A stretch of 28,417 nucleotides of DNA from Lingula anatina (Eukaryota; Brachiopoda; Lingulata; Lingulida; Lingulidae). A program made the translations under genes and the position numbers. The notes below the pieces were generated by a model. It was not told the DNA's origin. It did no database searches and was given only the letters and a program-made list of their open reading frames with translations. Below, piece after piece: positions 1 through 11,539 of the stretch (its first letter is position 1; each line of letters begins with the position of its first letter). The stretch spans positions 1 through 28,417 of the forward strand of contig NW_019773991.1 in NCBI RefSeq assembly GCF_001039355.2. The letters are read 5' to 3'.

Positions 1-95
1 TCAGGACCCCCCTGACACTGCCAGACATACCTTTTTTGGCAGACATACCTCTTTAAGCACAGCACACATATCAAAGACAAACTTTAAATACATAC

Positions 96-3000
96 CTGAG
101 TTTCTGCCTCAGCATAAACTCTGACAATGTCTTCAGTTCCAGAAGGCCTGAATTAAATGAAATTATAGGCTGTATTTATTTTCAATTAAATAACTGTTAA
201 AAATAAAGAACTGCTCTTATTTTGGAATTTTTAATAGCCAAGTTGCTGGCTTATTTTCTTATTTGTTACCAATGTGAAATGGTCATTGTCACCCAAATGA
301 TCAATGAGTGTTGATTCATCAGTTTAGAATTTTAAGCTTATCAAACACTTGGGATCCATAGTGAATCTAATAAGTAATCTTCTACTGTATTAATTTGTAA
401 CTGATTTGCCTAAAAAATGTTAATATTGAAAAGTGAACCAAATATCATGACCACTTGACCTCACATACTGTACGAGAAGTGTTCATAGAACAAAGTTCGA
501 CATAAATCACATTGTGCAACAATGACTCATGATTGCACTTGTTTGTTCTTTGCTTTGAACACTCAGAAAAATAAAGAGTAAACAAAGTTTGACATTGGGT
601 TGGACAGTACAGCCATATGTCTTCTGGACATGCCTGCTGGACATGTGCACAGGTGTGAACTGACCTGACAAAGGCCCTGCCATCTGGATACTTTTCCACC
701 AAAGCATCAATGGCCTCCTGCAACCCTTTAGGCGAGGTAGTTTTCCTCTCAGCATCTGTGGTCTGAATCACAGTTCTATCTTTCACCTACAAACAATTTG
801 AAAATAAATGAGAATATGACAGCTTTTCTTCTCTTCTTGCAGGTATCTGATAATATAAACTAGGTAACAGATTTCAAAACCTGGAGTATGAGTTTTCTAA
901 ATAAATTAAAAACATTAAGCATGTTATTTTTGCTACCTTAAGGGTTGTCAGTTATACATTTTATTTTAGCTCACTTTGCTTAGCTTACACATATTTTGAA
1001 TATTCCAGCCCAGTACTTTTAATGTACTTTTATATGTAGTAGTATCTGTATGCGTATTGCACCAATAATTAAATGGAGAATACTTCTAGTTAGCAGACAT
1101 CTTCAAAGGCAAAATGTAAATTATAATCAAATTACAATTCTAAAAAATGTATTAGGAAACCCTGATTTTGTTGAAATTGTAAATGCTTCTTACCCCCAGA
1201 ACAACTGTCTGAATAATTTAGTAAGATTTTTTAGGAAGAACTTCTTTGAGATATCAAGTCCGCTAATGAACAGACCATCAATGCCAATGAAAATGGAGCA
1301 TGCTTCGACCTTGACCTTGAAATGTAGGTCAACCTTAGAATAGAGTATAAACTCATCAAAGCCCCCTTATGTTCCAAATATGATGGTCCTAGCCAAGCCA
1401 TTTCTCAAGATATTCACAAGGTTATGACACACGGCCATGGACAAACTTGTCAAGTCCATCAAAATCAAGAGACTTCAAAGGGGCCACTCAGAGTAGATGA
1501 TCCGAGTACTAAATGATCGGCTGACTAAATATGGCCGACCTCACTTCAAAAGTTATGCCGCTGATTCCCCGCCTCCACACGTGCCATAAAATGGATAAAA
1601 TTCGAGGCTTAATTGAAAGGCCCCTGCAGCAACAGTGCGTGTGGAAGTGGGGATACCATCATGGAATTAACAGCATCGTTTTTGAAGTGGGCCCCTAATA
1701 CATCTTTCTGTGTATCATGAAAAAATTCACCTTGACTTTCAGTTGTCTGTTTGGAAGATCAGTGTAGGCATCATTCCAGTCCTCTATGCTCCACCCCTTG
1801 GAATGTAAGATTGTTTCTACTAACAGGAGATCAGAGATGGCATCACCTACAGTCTGAAGATGAGGAGAGCAAAAGTCATACATACAGATGATGAAGTTTT
1901 CCTGTGTACCAAAATAATGCTTTGAGCCAACAAGAAAATAATACCTTTAAAAACTGTTATAAAACTTGTGGACAATATGGTATCAATGAAGAAAGGGCAA
2001 AAGTTTAACCAATTATTAATAATAATTGTATACAATGGCTGCTAAAATGGTCAGGTTTCATGTGTGCAATGCAGTGATGTATAAGTTCTTATATTTACGT
2101 AAAGTAAAATCTTAAATATATACATGAATATAATGGCCAAATAGGAAAATCTGAAAGACATAAATATGTAGTTTTTTAAGGATCTTCAACTGTTATTTTG
2201 ACATACCTGATTTATTAGGCCAATTATCCATAACAGTCTTCTTGCAGCATGTTCTTGGTCCTTTGAAAGACTGAAAAAGAATATGATCTTTCATATGTCT
2301 TCAAACAGACAATATCTTTTCCAATTGTGCAACTTATCAGAAATGCATCAATTTGGTCATTGAAAATCCATAATGTTTATAAATTGTTAAAGCCGACCCC
2401 CCCCCCCACTTCACTGCCAAGTCAAGATATACAAACAACTATTTAACATGCAAAAATGTTTAACACTTAAAGCCTTACCTGGAATCATTAGCTGCCATGA
2501 GTACCATATCTTGTATTTTTTCACTGAAGACCACGGTCCCATGTCCATTTGCTTCAAAGTACACACCTATGTCATACTCCAGGGCTTTATGATGGAGATG
2601 TTTCACACCAGTGGGCACACAAGCCACTGGGACTTGCTGAAATGACAGTCAGGTATGTACAGGTAAGTGCATTGGATGTAACAGATTGTGTTAGTTGTGA
2701 TTGTGCACTTAATAAAATGTGCCCGAGTAGGCTATATAACCACCATAGCAATGACTTGTAAATGTGTTTAATGTGTTAGGTGTGAATGCCTTGCTGTGAC
2801 TGGTACTTCACTCACACAGGATACATGTTGAAACTGCTCACATTTTATAGACAAACACATTCAGGAAAATCACATGAGCAATTTATCAGCAGGCAAGGAT
2901 AATGCTTACGTTTATTCTTTTTTTGTAGTTATTTTCTCATTTTACTCAACCCAAAGCATGTATAAACTCACCAGTTCATTAGTTATGTAGCTTGTGGAGC

Positions 3001-6000
3001 TGCCATTGGCATAGGCAGTCTGAACTAAGCCCAGGTTGATATTCAGTCCACTGCTGTTCACAAGTTCCTTCAAATAACCAGCAACCTTAAAGAGGAAAAA
3101 CATACATCATAAAAAATAAAGTCCACATATTTAATTCAACATGACAGCCACAGGAAATATGTAACTAATACCTTTTGAAAATATAGTTCTGTTGTTAGTG
3201 ATAGGATTCAGTTATCAATGTGATAGTATTCTGTCTAAGATCAAAACCCAAACAATAAGATTAGGATTATCTTTTAGGTGTCAACATAAATTTGCAGAAA
3301 TACTTACTAGAGTTGCTATTTTATCACCATCTAATAGCTTAAATGTTCCATCTGAAAATAGATAGAAGCTATGTAAAGTTTACTCAAAAAACACACACAC
3401 ACACAGACACACACACACACACGATTATAGGTACCGGGTACCCTTAAATGATTTATTAGTAAACAATGTAAACTTTCAAGTATTCCATATAATGGCACTA
3501 TCAGAAATGAAAAAAAAAAGTTAACTTCATTTGAGGGATTTCCAATCTTTCACATAACCACTACCAAGAGATCCATACAATACCACATGGCTGATGCGTA
3601 CTTTTCTCCTGGTAAAAGTAAACTATCCTGTCAGCATCACCATCAAAGGATGCACACCTGACCCTGGCTTCCTTGGGCATACCTGGATATACAAACTACA
3701 GGTAAAGACACAAATATCACCATGCTGTATCCATCAATTTTTCAGCTTTTACTAAATATACAGCAATTCAGATGGTTATATTTTAATAATTTTGATTGTT
3801 TGATAATCCTGTACCCCACTCACCATTAGGAGCTGTCTGCTGGACTTTGACGTAATCTGCGCCACACTGGAAAAATTAAAATAATGAACATTTTAGCATA
3901 ATTCACTTGAAAATGAAAACATGATGACATCATAACTGTGAGTAAATAAACCAGCTTATATGACAGCATCCTGACCTAACTTTTTAAGATAATGCTTCAT
4001 GTTCTTCTACCTAGTAAGTTTTGATCAGTTTCTCAACAACACACAAATTTACCATATAATTCAACTTGCCGCTACTCCCATCATTGAACAATTCTATTTG
4101 CAAAGAGTTGTTCAAATGCTTCTGCATTTCTTTTATCTTTAAGGCACCTACTCCATTAGCTCCATCTAACCTGAGTTGTGGGTGATAACGCTCATTTTGG
4201 TGTTCCTACAAATAAACCAATATTGATTTTTCCACCCACTTAATTATCACACAAATGATATTTTAAAAATATATTGCATGCATATTATCAAATGTTTTTC
4301 AAATGTTGAAATTATGACTATTTATCGTTATGAAAGTCTTTAATTTAAAAAATCACTAATTAGTTACTTACATGACCCCTGAGTTTCAAAAAAGCATTAG
4401 ATAGTTTTGTGTAGTAGCCATTTTCAGTTTGGCTCCCATATTGACCTTGGGAATTTTCACATCTAACCATGAAGTGAAGCTGGGGAGTGGTTAATATACC
4501 TGGAAATGTATTCAAAACAATAAAACAAAATGATCGTCTCCAACTGTCACCCTTAAACTACATAATGACCCGTACAAATTTTTGGACTTTACATACTATT
4601 CTATTAAAACATCATGGTTGAGCAAAGGAAATTAGGACTGCTTACAAGTACTAGCAGACACAATCTTATCTCGTATCCAAAACTCTGGCCATAAAATATC
4701 AAAATGACAATTTGAGTAACAAGGTAGTTGGACACTAGTGGACAAAACTGACCATAGTCCTTGACCTCTCCTTTTATTGCTTGGACTCCGTCAATTATGG
4801 CTTGTGCAAGGGATGGACTACTGGGCCTGAGATACAATGGAAATTATTAAAGAACACACTTGAAAGATAAGATCTAGTTTCATAGGATAAGCTTATCTGA
4901 TAAAATAAAATCTTCTTTCTAATAAAACTGTTATAACAGTGGCCAAAATAGCTCAAGTTATGTTATTTGTCATTCTTTTATATGTGTCTTTGAGCAGCCT
5001 TTGATACTTTGTAGCAGTTTTTTGTAACATTTTATCTCAGTAATGGGCCATATATCACTGACCTGGTATCCCTGGCTAGGAACACCTGTGCAGGGACAGC
5101 TGTGTCTATGCCACAACTGGAGACTATGTCTGACAGAACAGCTGGGAGGTCAGAATCACTAAAATATCCATAGAATGATGCACAATAATCTTGTATTAAA
5201 ATTCAGTTTTATTTAATATCATTAAAGAATTTTTGATGATATGCTGACTTATATCTTTTTTAAGATTATTAAAATAATTCTGATGTCACAGGATGCATTT
5301 TTCATTCTGAAAATAAATGAATCAGATTTAAAAGTAAGTATCAAGACAGAAATAGAATGAAGAAGTGTCGCACCGGTCTAACAGGTCCAGTGATTATGAA
5401 AAAAAGGGATAAAGAAAAAGGGATATTCCTAACCTGACATTAGCCAGTTTGGTGGCCAGTTTCTCCCAGGCAGCTTCCAGCATCTCTCCAAGAGGATCCA
5501 CCAGCTTGACTCCATTGTCCTCCTCAGGGTTATGTGATGCTGTGATCATAGCTCCAATTACAGCTGCAATAATTTATCAAAAACAGATCAATCATATTTC
5601 ATTAAAACAACAAAATAAGACGTGTCATTGTTAATTGACTCTAGGTGACTACACTCCAGCAGGCTCACAGGAAGAATTTGATCACAAGATATTCACTTAT
5701 TTCTCTAGTTTTCTGTCCATCAGAAAATAAAAAAAAAAAGACATGAAGCTTATTAAATTATAAGTTACATCATGCTAATATGAGTAAAAAATTTTTTCAC
5801 AGCTATGAAAATAAGAAACTGGTGCTTTTATCATGCCTGAACTTAGGCAAAGAAGTTTTCTGTTTCATTAGAAAACATATATGTGACATGCATCATTACC
5901 TCTTTTAAGTTGTGACCGAAGTGCAGCCAACACTCCCATTCTGAACATGACATGGTCAAGTTCTTCACCTCTGCAATGAAACCATATACATGTATTTTTA

Positions 6001-6585
6001 TATCATATTGAGAAGCGCTGTTTTTATTTTAACAGATATAAATACTGAAGACATTCTTATTTTAACACATATTAAATTATGGTGACAGCCCTGGCCTGTC
6101 ATGATGTCTTCTTTACAAATCACCAGTGGGTGAGCTGTGAGATCGAACACATTAAATTATTAATTAGAGTCCCCCACACCCCTCCCAGACCCAAAGGAAA
6201 GATATATTTAAATTCTTTAATCTACGGAGTACAATCAAAGTTCAAAATGGTTGATGTAATAAAACAGTCTCTTAAACACTTGAAACCACCCATCAAACAA
6301 GCATGGGATATTTATGACTGGAATCATGCAATTTGCAAGATGTGACATGCGCATGGCCGGCAATGTCTGTGCAATAAAACTTATCGTAGGTGAAATCCAC
6401 AGGTAACGGTGTGCACAATTACTAAATTTTGTTATGAAAAAATGCTACAAGTATATCAAAAATAATCTTGCTGTTTCTTACTTGGTCCGGAATCCTGCTG
6501 TACCATATTGAATGGTCTTTTCGCGGAGACGAGGGTGTTTTTCAGCAGCAATTTTCACTGCAGCAAAATAGCCGGTCCCTGCCAT
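96..6585 (-). CDS. PGM3: Phosphoacetylglucosamine mutase, 16 coding exons, C-terminus off the left edge
   Basis: The enzyme converts GlcNAc-6-phosphate to GlcNAc-1-phosphate in the cytosol, on the route to UDP-GlcNAc (phosphohexomutase superfamily). Exons, minus strand: 6482-6585, 5900-5970, 5434-5563, 5063-5158, 4753-4826, 4372-4499, 4053-4205, 3824-3866, 3602-3682, 3308-3351, 2972-3085, 2479-2636, 2207-2270, 1731-1853, 665-786, 96-147. All junctions are GT-AG and phases agree, giving 519 codons without a stop; human PGM3 has 542 residues, so roughly 20-40 codons are missing beyond position 1. Visible motifs: QYGTAGFRT near residue 30; the phosphoserine loop [11 protein letters not shown] (Ser68); the metal loop DGDADR (Asp280, 282, 284); the sugar-binding EANGHGT near 374-380; the phosphate-binding RPSGTED near 502-508. 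The ATG is the first in frame, with an in-frame TAG upstream in the leader. The gene appears intact. Confidence 0.96.
787..1730. repeat. PGM3 intron 14 with a probable interspersed-repeat insertion (about 1225-1700)
   Basis: This 944-bp intron separates PGM3 exons 1731-1853 and 665-786. Its middle, about 1225-1700, is less AT-rich than the other introns and has the patchwork look of an inserted repeat. At 1312-1331 TGACCT and AGGTCA form an everted pair of nuclear-receptor-type half sites with 8 bases between them. I found no terminal inverted repeats or target duplication, so the boundaries and class are unknown. Confidence 0.3.
2397..2407. repeat. C11 homopolymer in a PGM3 intron
   Basis: A run of eleven C sits in the intron between PGM3 exons 2207-2270 and 2479-2636. 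It is a simple repeat with no inferred role. Confidence 0.9.
3391..3422. repeat. (CA)n microsatellite
   Basis: This is a 32-bp AC repeat with one interruption (AG), in the PGM3 intron between exons 3308-3351 and 3602-3682. Such a tract is likely to vary in length between individuals. Confidence 0.95.
5971..6481. other. PGM3 intron 1, no feature seen
   Basis: This 511-bp first intron contains an 88-codon open frame on the plus strand (6079-6345). It has no recognisable motif or splice context, so I treat it as chance. I saw no inverted repeats in it. Confidence 0.6.
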
Positions 6586-6828
6586 TTTTTCACTAAATGG
6601 GTCAACCAAGAAAAACTATTTAAAAACTCGTTAGTTTTTCTCTTTGAAACAAGTAAAAAATATACGACAGCCTATACGTAACGGTCTATGATTCCAAACT
6701 ACTGGGCGTGTTGAAACTTTGCTGTAGGGACTTCTATTCCTTCTTTCTTAATGTCAATCTTTATCGATCCGTCTTGCAATTTTGTAAACATTGGAGCTCT
6801 TTTGTTGAAAATGTACAGAAAGCTCAAT
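6586..6828. promoter_or_regulatory. Head-to-head (bidirectional) promoter region between PGM3 and the coiled-coil gene
   Basis: Only 243 bp separate the start codons of the two divergent genes, so both 5' leaders and the core promoter must fit here unless upstream non-coding exons exist. I see no clear TATA box at a convincing distance from either ATG, which suits housekeeping-type promoters. Each gene has an in-frame stop upstream of its start (TAG for PGM3; TGA upstream of the earliest in-frame ATG at 6751 for the other). That the region drives both genes is inference from the arrangement. Confidence 0.7.
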
Positions 6829-6836
6829 ATGGCGGC
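6826..6836 (+). promoter_or_regulatory. YY1-type motif overlapping the start codon
   Basis: AATATGGCGGC matches the known YY1 consensus AAnATGGCGGC exactly and overlaps the ATG at 6829. In animal genes this element often lies just downstream of the transcription start, with its ATG serving as the initiator codon. That implies a very short leader for the plus-strand gene. Binding has not been shown. Confidence 0.5.
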
Positions 6837-9800
6837 AACAATTTTGGAGGAATTTCTGTTAGCTGATAACATGGGCAAGGATATGACGTTTCAAGAATTC
6901 CAAAGTTACTTTACAGAAAAGCTGAGGTGAAAATAATTGCATATGTTTAGTTTTTAAAACAAATTTTGTACTATAATCTTTATTTTTACACAATTTCACA
7001 CGTTAATATCACGAAGACCCCTAGGCTATTTTGTAATTTTTTTCCTGGTATGTTTTATTTGCGCCCTCACATCATGGATGAAAGATAGATTTGCACATAA
7101 CTGTAAAATGACAGTCGGCTAGAGCAAATTGGACATATCAGAAATCATATAGCATTGCCAAAACATGAAATTTCATGCTAATGCATTCTTAAAAGAGCAA
7201 GACACAATTTTACTGAGTAACTAACTAGTAGGGTCCACACCTAAAAAGCTTAGAACTTGAAATATGGCACACAGAAAGCCATGTATCTGAGTTAGAATAA
7301 ACCATTCATGTTTCAATGACTATTTCTTTGCCAATTTTTAAAGGCATAAAGTTGGAAATTATTTTAGATAATTTTGATGTTTTTTTTATAATTATTTTTC
7401 AAAATTATAATTTTCCTTTTTTCTTTTTTCTTCAAGAGCAAAGAGTTAATGATATTATGTAGATACAGCTTCTTTGCACGTGCTTTATCCATGACTTATT
7501 TATTTAAGGGGGGCGTCTCGATAGTCCGAAGGTTCATTGGTCCGAAGGTACATTGGTCCGAAAAACAGTAACATTTTCATAGTTTTTTTTAATCAAGGGT
7601 TCATTGGTCAGAAGGTTCTATAGTGAACATTCGGACCAATGAACCTTCGGACTATTGAACCTTCGGACTATTGCTACGGCCCCTATTTAAGTACTGTATG
7701 TGAATTACATGTGATAAATGATAAGTTTTGTAACCAGAGGCTTGTATTATGAATTGATTAGAAATGTCATAGTAAGATATGAATAATGATATGAAATATC
7801 ATAGAAATATAGTGCTTGATAAGCTTGTACTCTTATTTTGACTGGGTTGCTTACTATTGTGCTTCACATTTTAGACATGATGACAGTTTAAGGCAGTTTT
7901 ACAAAGCCTTTCGTCGACACCACAAGAAATTGCACAGTATCACAAAGAAAAACATCTACCAACAGTATGGAGAAGATGAGGTATTATTAATAGTGTCACT
8001 TACAGAATATATATTAACATCAGTTATAAAAGGTATTTTTTTCCATAGTTTCCATTAATCCCCAACTTGATAGACTTACAGTAGTGCAGTTTTTGGCAAA
8101 TGAAGAAATACAATAACTAGGGATAAGATCTTAATGATCTTAATCTTAATGCTTCAGTATTTTAGCAGGTTTCACTGCTTTTGCAAAAGATCTGGATTTG
8201 AATAAATTGAGCCCAGCTGTTTGATATTAGGCCAGATTTAAAACTTATGAAATTCATTCAATAAGACTTTAAAATGGAATGTGCACAGACATGTTTGGAA
8301 TTTATACTTTTTGCCACTGCTTAACTCCCATCACTTTTATAACCCAACATTTTTACCTGAGTGAGGTTTTCCAAAACATGTGAACAATATTTTATGATCA
8401 GTACTGAAGATGCCTATGTTTCTGGGGATCATGACATGAAAATGACACCATGACCCTAAGTCGGGAACTAATGAAAACCCCATACAGTCCCATCATGCTA
8501 TCAAGTTTTAGTTGAACCTGTTCCTTCTGTTTCATTTAGACTGCAAATATTTTGATGAGGCTCCTTAAGTGAAAGAAGATGTACTCTGTTGCAATTTTGA
8601 GAAGTTAAAGATATTCTTATCCTATCAGCAGTGAAGCACTATATTGTCATTGAGAACATTTCAGATATATAAGGGCTCATTCCTGATGAAACTATCCTTT
8701 TCCATAGATTGAACCAACTCTGCGATGAGTCTCGCTAAATGTAAAATTTTCAGATTAAAATGCTGCCTCTTGGCACCAAGTAGAATGCAGAAAAGTTGGT
8801 AATTGTACAAGTCTGTTGGAAACAAGAAGAGGCGTGCTTATCTGATTGCATTCAGCGAGAGTCCCCACGGATTTGGATTAAGGTTTGTAGAATGATAGTT
8901 CATTGGGAATGAGCCCATGGACGTTAATTTGTGGAAGTTGCCTTCCTTATAAAAATTGAAACCCTGGATACAAAGGAGATGTGATTTACCATTGCTTTTC
9001 TGATTATTTTATTTATAGACTCCTGTAAACGGGGAAGATACGAGGCTGAAGGAAATTGAAGCAACTCTAATAAACCTAGATACTGTTAAACTAGACCTCC
9101 AGCTGGTAAAGGTTTTTTCCTTTAATTTTTCCAACTTTCTGTTATTGCTTTGGTCTTATTTAGTAAAATATTTACACTTTTGTAAGTATGTCAGCGAGAG
9201 TAACTAGATATATAGAGCCAATAAAAGTCTCAAAGTTACAAATATCTAAAAAAATATAAAGTTTCATTGGGATTTCACTTCTGTGTCTGTTATTAAAATG
9301 ATACTTCTGGACTTTGTTATTATTTTCACTCAAAAGCTTTAGAATAAATGGCAGAGTTCACAAATGCAGTGCTATAGTATTTTTTATGCACCAGATATGA
9401 TTTTCTTTTTCATTATCAAGTTTTTGAATTTTTTTGTCTATTTGTAGGAGCTTTCTCAAGTGAACAAAGATATTCACGAGACAGATGAACAAATTGAAAA
9501 GTAAGTCCCTTGATGTCATGAGCATAACAATTAATATTTTATCATTCTGTATCTTCTTTCTTTTCACTTTGTTTTCTCAAGAGAGATATGATGTAAGAAG
9601 CTTCATTGTTAAGATCAAACAGGCGAATGCTTTTACAGTAATTGAGACAGAGGCTGGGTGAAACCTATTGATATGACAAAGGTGAAGGATGTCACTAAAA
9701 ATTGCATGCTGTGTAGACTTTTTGCTTGTTTTAATCAATTTTTTGTTTTTGGTGAACAGATAGATGAAAAAAGTTTAAGTTAAAGGGATAATAACTCTTC

Positions 9801-10793
9801 GTTTTGGCCAAAAAATGAATTTTCCTGGAGTAAGCAACAATTTTCCCATACTTAACAATGGTTAATGAATCCATTTTACATTCAAAGTTAGTCCCTGTTT
9901 TTTTTCTAAAAAGTTTGGTTTTTTGTTAAAATCTCTTAAGAGATTACAACAGAGTATAGCCGTCAATGGAGGTCACGTGGTCTGAAGACAAGCTCAGATA
10001 TCAGAATAATAGCTATAACTGCTGTTTTTGTCGTAAAACAGAATACTAGTATATTATATTTCTGTGAGTTATTCACAATGTTTTTATTGTGAAATATAGA
10101 CCTCATACGAAGAGTTATTATCCCTTTAAATGAAAAACACTGTTTTTGGTGCAATGTTTTTTGTCTCATTCCTTCTGAGCATTTCAAGTAAAATAAAATG
10201 AAATGAATACTGACAGTTTATTTTATTTCAAATTCTCATTAAATAATTTTACAGTACAGGGGAATTTTACCCACCTGTTTCACAGCCAGTTTACAGCCAG
10301 GAAAATTGTTTGAAATAAATCTATTGCTGCTACCATTAATACACTTTGATGAGCTTGGTGCTGTTGAAGGGGAAATTTTTAAAAACTAAATTTGTAAATG
10401 ACTTAATATAATGTTTTAATTGCAAAGCATAATGTACATTTCAAATTGCATTTTGTATGATTATGGTGAAGAAAGTTTTTGATATAGACACTGTTATTAA
10501 GATTGGAGATAAAGGATGAAATATGTTGTCATGCAGGTTTTGTGAAACTATAAGACAGAGCAATCCACCCAATATCTTGGTCACTGCAGATAGGCAAGAC
10601 ACACTGCAGGTTAGCACTATATTTGTTCACAAGTATTTTGTACAATAAGAAAAATCTTTGCACTTGAAATTAAAAAGAAAAGTTAATCTGCTTTTATGAT
10701 TTTTCCCAGTGATTTAGCAGTTTTAGATTTCATAGAATTAATACTGAGATATTGTATTTACAGGCCTTAGAAGAAATGCTGGACAAAGATTAA
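6829..10793 (+). CDS. Small coiled-coil protein of unknown family, 148 residues, six exons
   Basis: Exons: 6829-6926, 7875-7980, 9019-9105, 9448-9500, 10537-10609, 10764-10793. All junctions are GT-AG, phases agree, and 447 nt including the TAA stop read without interruption. Residues 1-33 begin MAATILEEFLLAD. Residues 34-60 are basic, with FYKAFRRHHKKLH. Residues 77-120 look like a coiled coil, with heptad-spaced Leu/Ile in LKEIEATLINLD and LSQVNKDIHETDEQIEK. The tail ends EEMLDKD. There is no signal peptide or membrane segment, so it is probably nuclear or cytosolic. I cannot name the family; its size and layout resemble small kinetochore or scaffold subunits, but that is only a guess. In-frame ATGs also occur at 6751 and 6811; I chose 6829 for its A at -3 and G at +4. 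It is divergent from PGM3. Confidence 0.85.
7508..7683. mobile_element. 176-bp MITE with TIRs and a 7-bp target duplication
   Basis: The element lies in intron 1 of the coiled-coil gene. It begins GGGGGGCGTCTCGATAGTCC; its right end reads, on the other strand, GGGGCCGTAGCAATAGTCC. Both arms repeat the units AATAGTCCGAAGGTTC and CATTGGTCCGAA, so the whole element folds back on itself. TATTTAA flanks it directly on both sides (7501-7507 and 7684-7690), as expected of a target-site duplication. It has no coding capacity, so any movement would need a transposase in trans. The superfamily is not clear. Confidence 0.85.
8673..8916. mobile_element. Foldback element, family A copy 1 (244 bp)
   Basis: The element lies in intron 2 of the coiled-coil gene. 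Its ends are inverted copies: GGGCTCATTCCTGATGAAAC on the left, and GGGCTCATTCCCAATGAAC read from the right. Inside are nested inverted pieces (GCCTCTTG with AAGAGGC, and CTCGCT with AGCGAG). A 56-bp core at 8771-8826 aligns in reverse complement with the copy at 20298-20523, 44 of 56 identical by eye. No clear target duplication was found. It is non-coding. Confidence 0.75.
9780..10129. mobile_element. 350-bp MITE with 18-bp TIRs flanked by TTAA
   Basis: The element lies in intron 4 of the coiled-coil gene. It starts TTAA-AGGGATAATAACTCTTCG and ends with the exact inverted copy CGAAGAGTTATTATCCCT-TTAA. TTAA flanks suggest a piggyBac-type target; a TTA/TAA target of the PIF/Harbinger type cannot be excluded. 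It is non-coding and internally AT-rich. It contains a GGAGGTCACGTG motif at 9968-9979 that recurs at 22368. Confidence 0.85.
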
Positions 10794-11043
10794 CTTGACA
10801 AAAGAAGAAAATGGGACTCATTTCACAAAGCACTAACTTATTATTTCTGAAAGAATATTTTGGGGGGTAATGTTTGATTTTTTTTGTGGCTTTTCATTAG
10901 TATATTTATCATGGAGCATGATTATACAGTGGATATTTGTGGAAGCTTTATCAGTTATTTCAGCACCTTTCAACAAAATGTGAGTTTGAAACAATATATA
11001 TAACTTTGAGAAGTACTTTTTATAAAAATGTTGATATATGGAC

Positions 11044-11049
11044 AATAAA
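11044..11049 (+). terminator. Poly(A) signal AATAAA of the coiled-coil gene
   Basis: A canonical AATAAA lies about 250 bp after the TAA stop at 10791-10793, so the 3' untranslated region is probably about 270-290 bp. No better signal lies closer to the stop. Confidence 0.7.
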
Positions 11050-11169
11050 GTAAACATACAAACAAAAGATTAAACTATTATATTTGAACTTAACCAATCT
11101 GTTTTTCTATTGTTTCCGTTCTACTACAACTGGAGGGTCTTAAAAGAATTTTTTTTTTACAAATTATAG

Positions 11170-11226
11170 CTACTGAATTCTGGTATGGAATATGCAGACT
11201 TCACGCTTATCAATCCTAATCCCTGT
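11170..11226 (+). pseudogene. Exon-like remnant a (helical protein), intact frame
   Basis: This 57-bp segment is preceded by a T-rich tract ending ATTATAG and followed by GTAAGTG. It reads 19 codons without a stop: LLNSGMEYADFTLINPNPC. The splice signals and codon pattern look real. No ATG or full gene can be built around it, and the neighbouring pieces are broken, so I class it with the remnant series that continues to the right. The family is unknown. Confidence 0.4.
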
Positions 11227-11539
11227 GTAAGTGTTAAGCAGAGGGATTCATTTAAGAAAAAAATTCTTTGCAAATCTTACTGAATGTTAATGTACCTACT
11301 GGAACAGACAAAATACAGAAGGAACTCAATTTTCGTAAAAAATTGATCAGAGTAGATAGTTGTCTGCAGTGGCAATTGTGGCAGAACCATGGAAATGGGG
11401 GTTTTATTTCTCATTACAGTCTTACTAACAGTTTTACTTGATTTCCATTGTATTGCCGTTTTCTTATTGAAATATGAACATTGACACACACACAAAAATA
11501 AATAAATTAATAAATAATAAGAAGAAAAACATAAATTAT

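Noticed and set aside
22-50. CAGACATACCT repeated twice, 18 bp apart
   Set aside because: Too short and at the window edge; also overlaps a stretch where the last PGM3 exon is not found.
347-358. [13 protein letters not shown] in PGM3 (residues 352-364; start/end here are residue numbers), differing from CTKTGVK in the human protein
   Set aside because: I considered this as an active-site change, but I believe the CVPT form is common in invertebrate PGM3, so it is not unusual.
1050-1343. 97-codon plus-strand frame in PGM3 intron 14
   Set aside because: Lies within an intron and a suspected repeat; the translation has no family resemblance.
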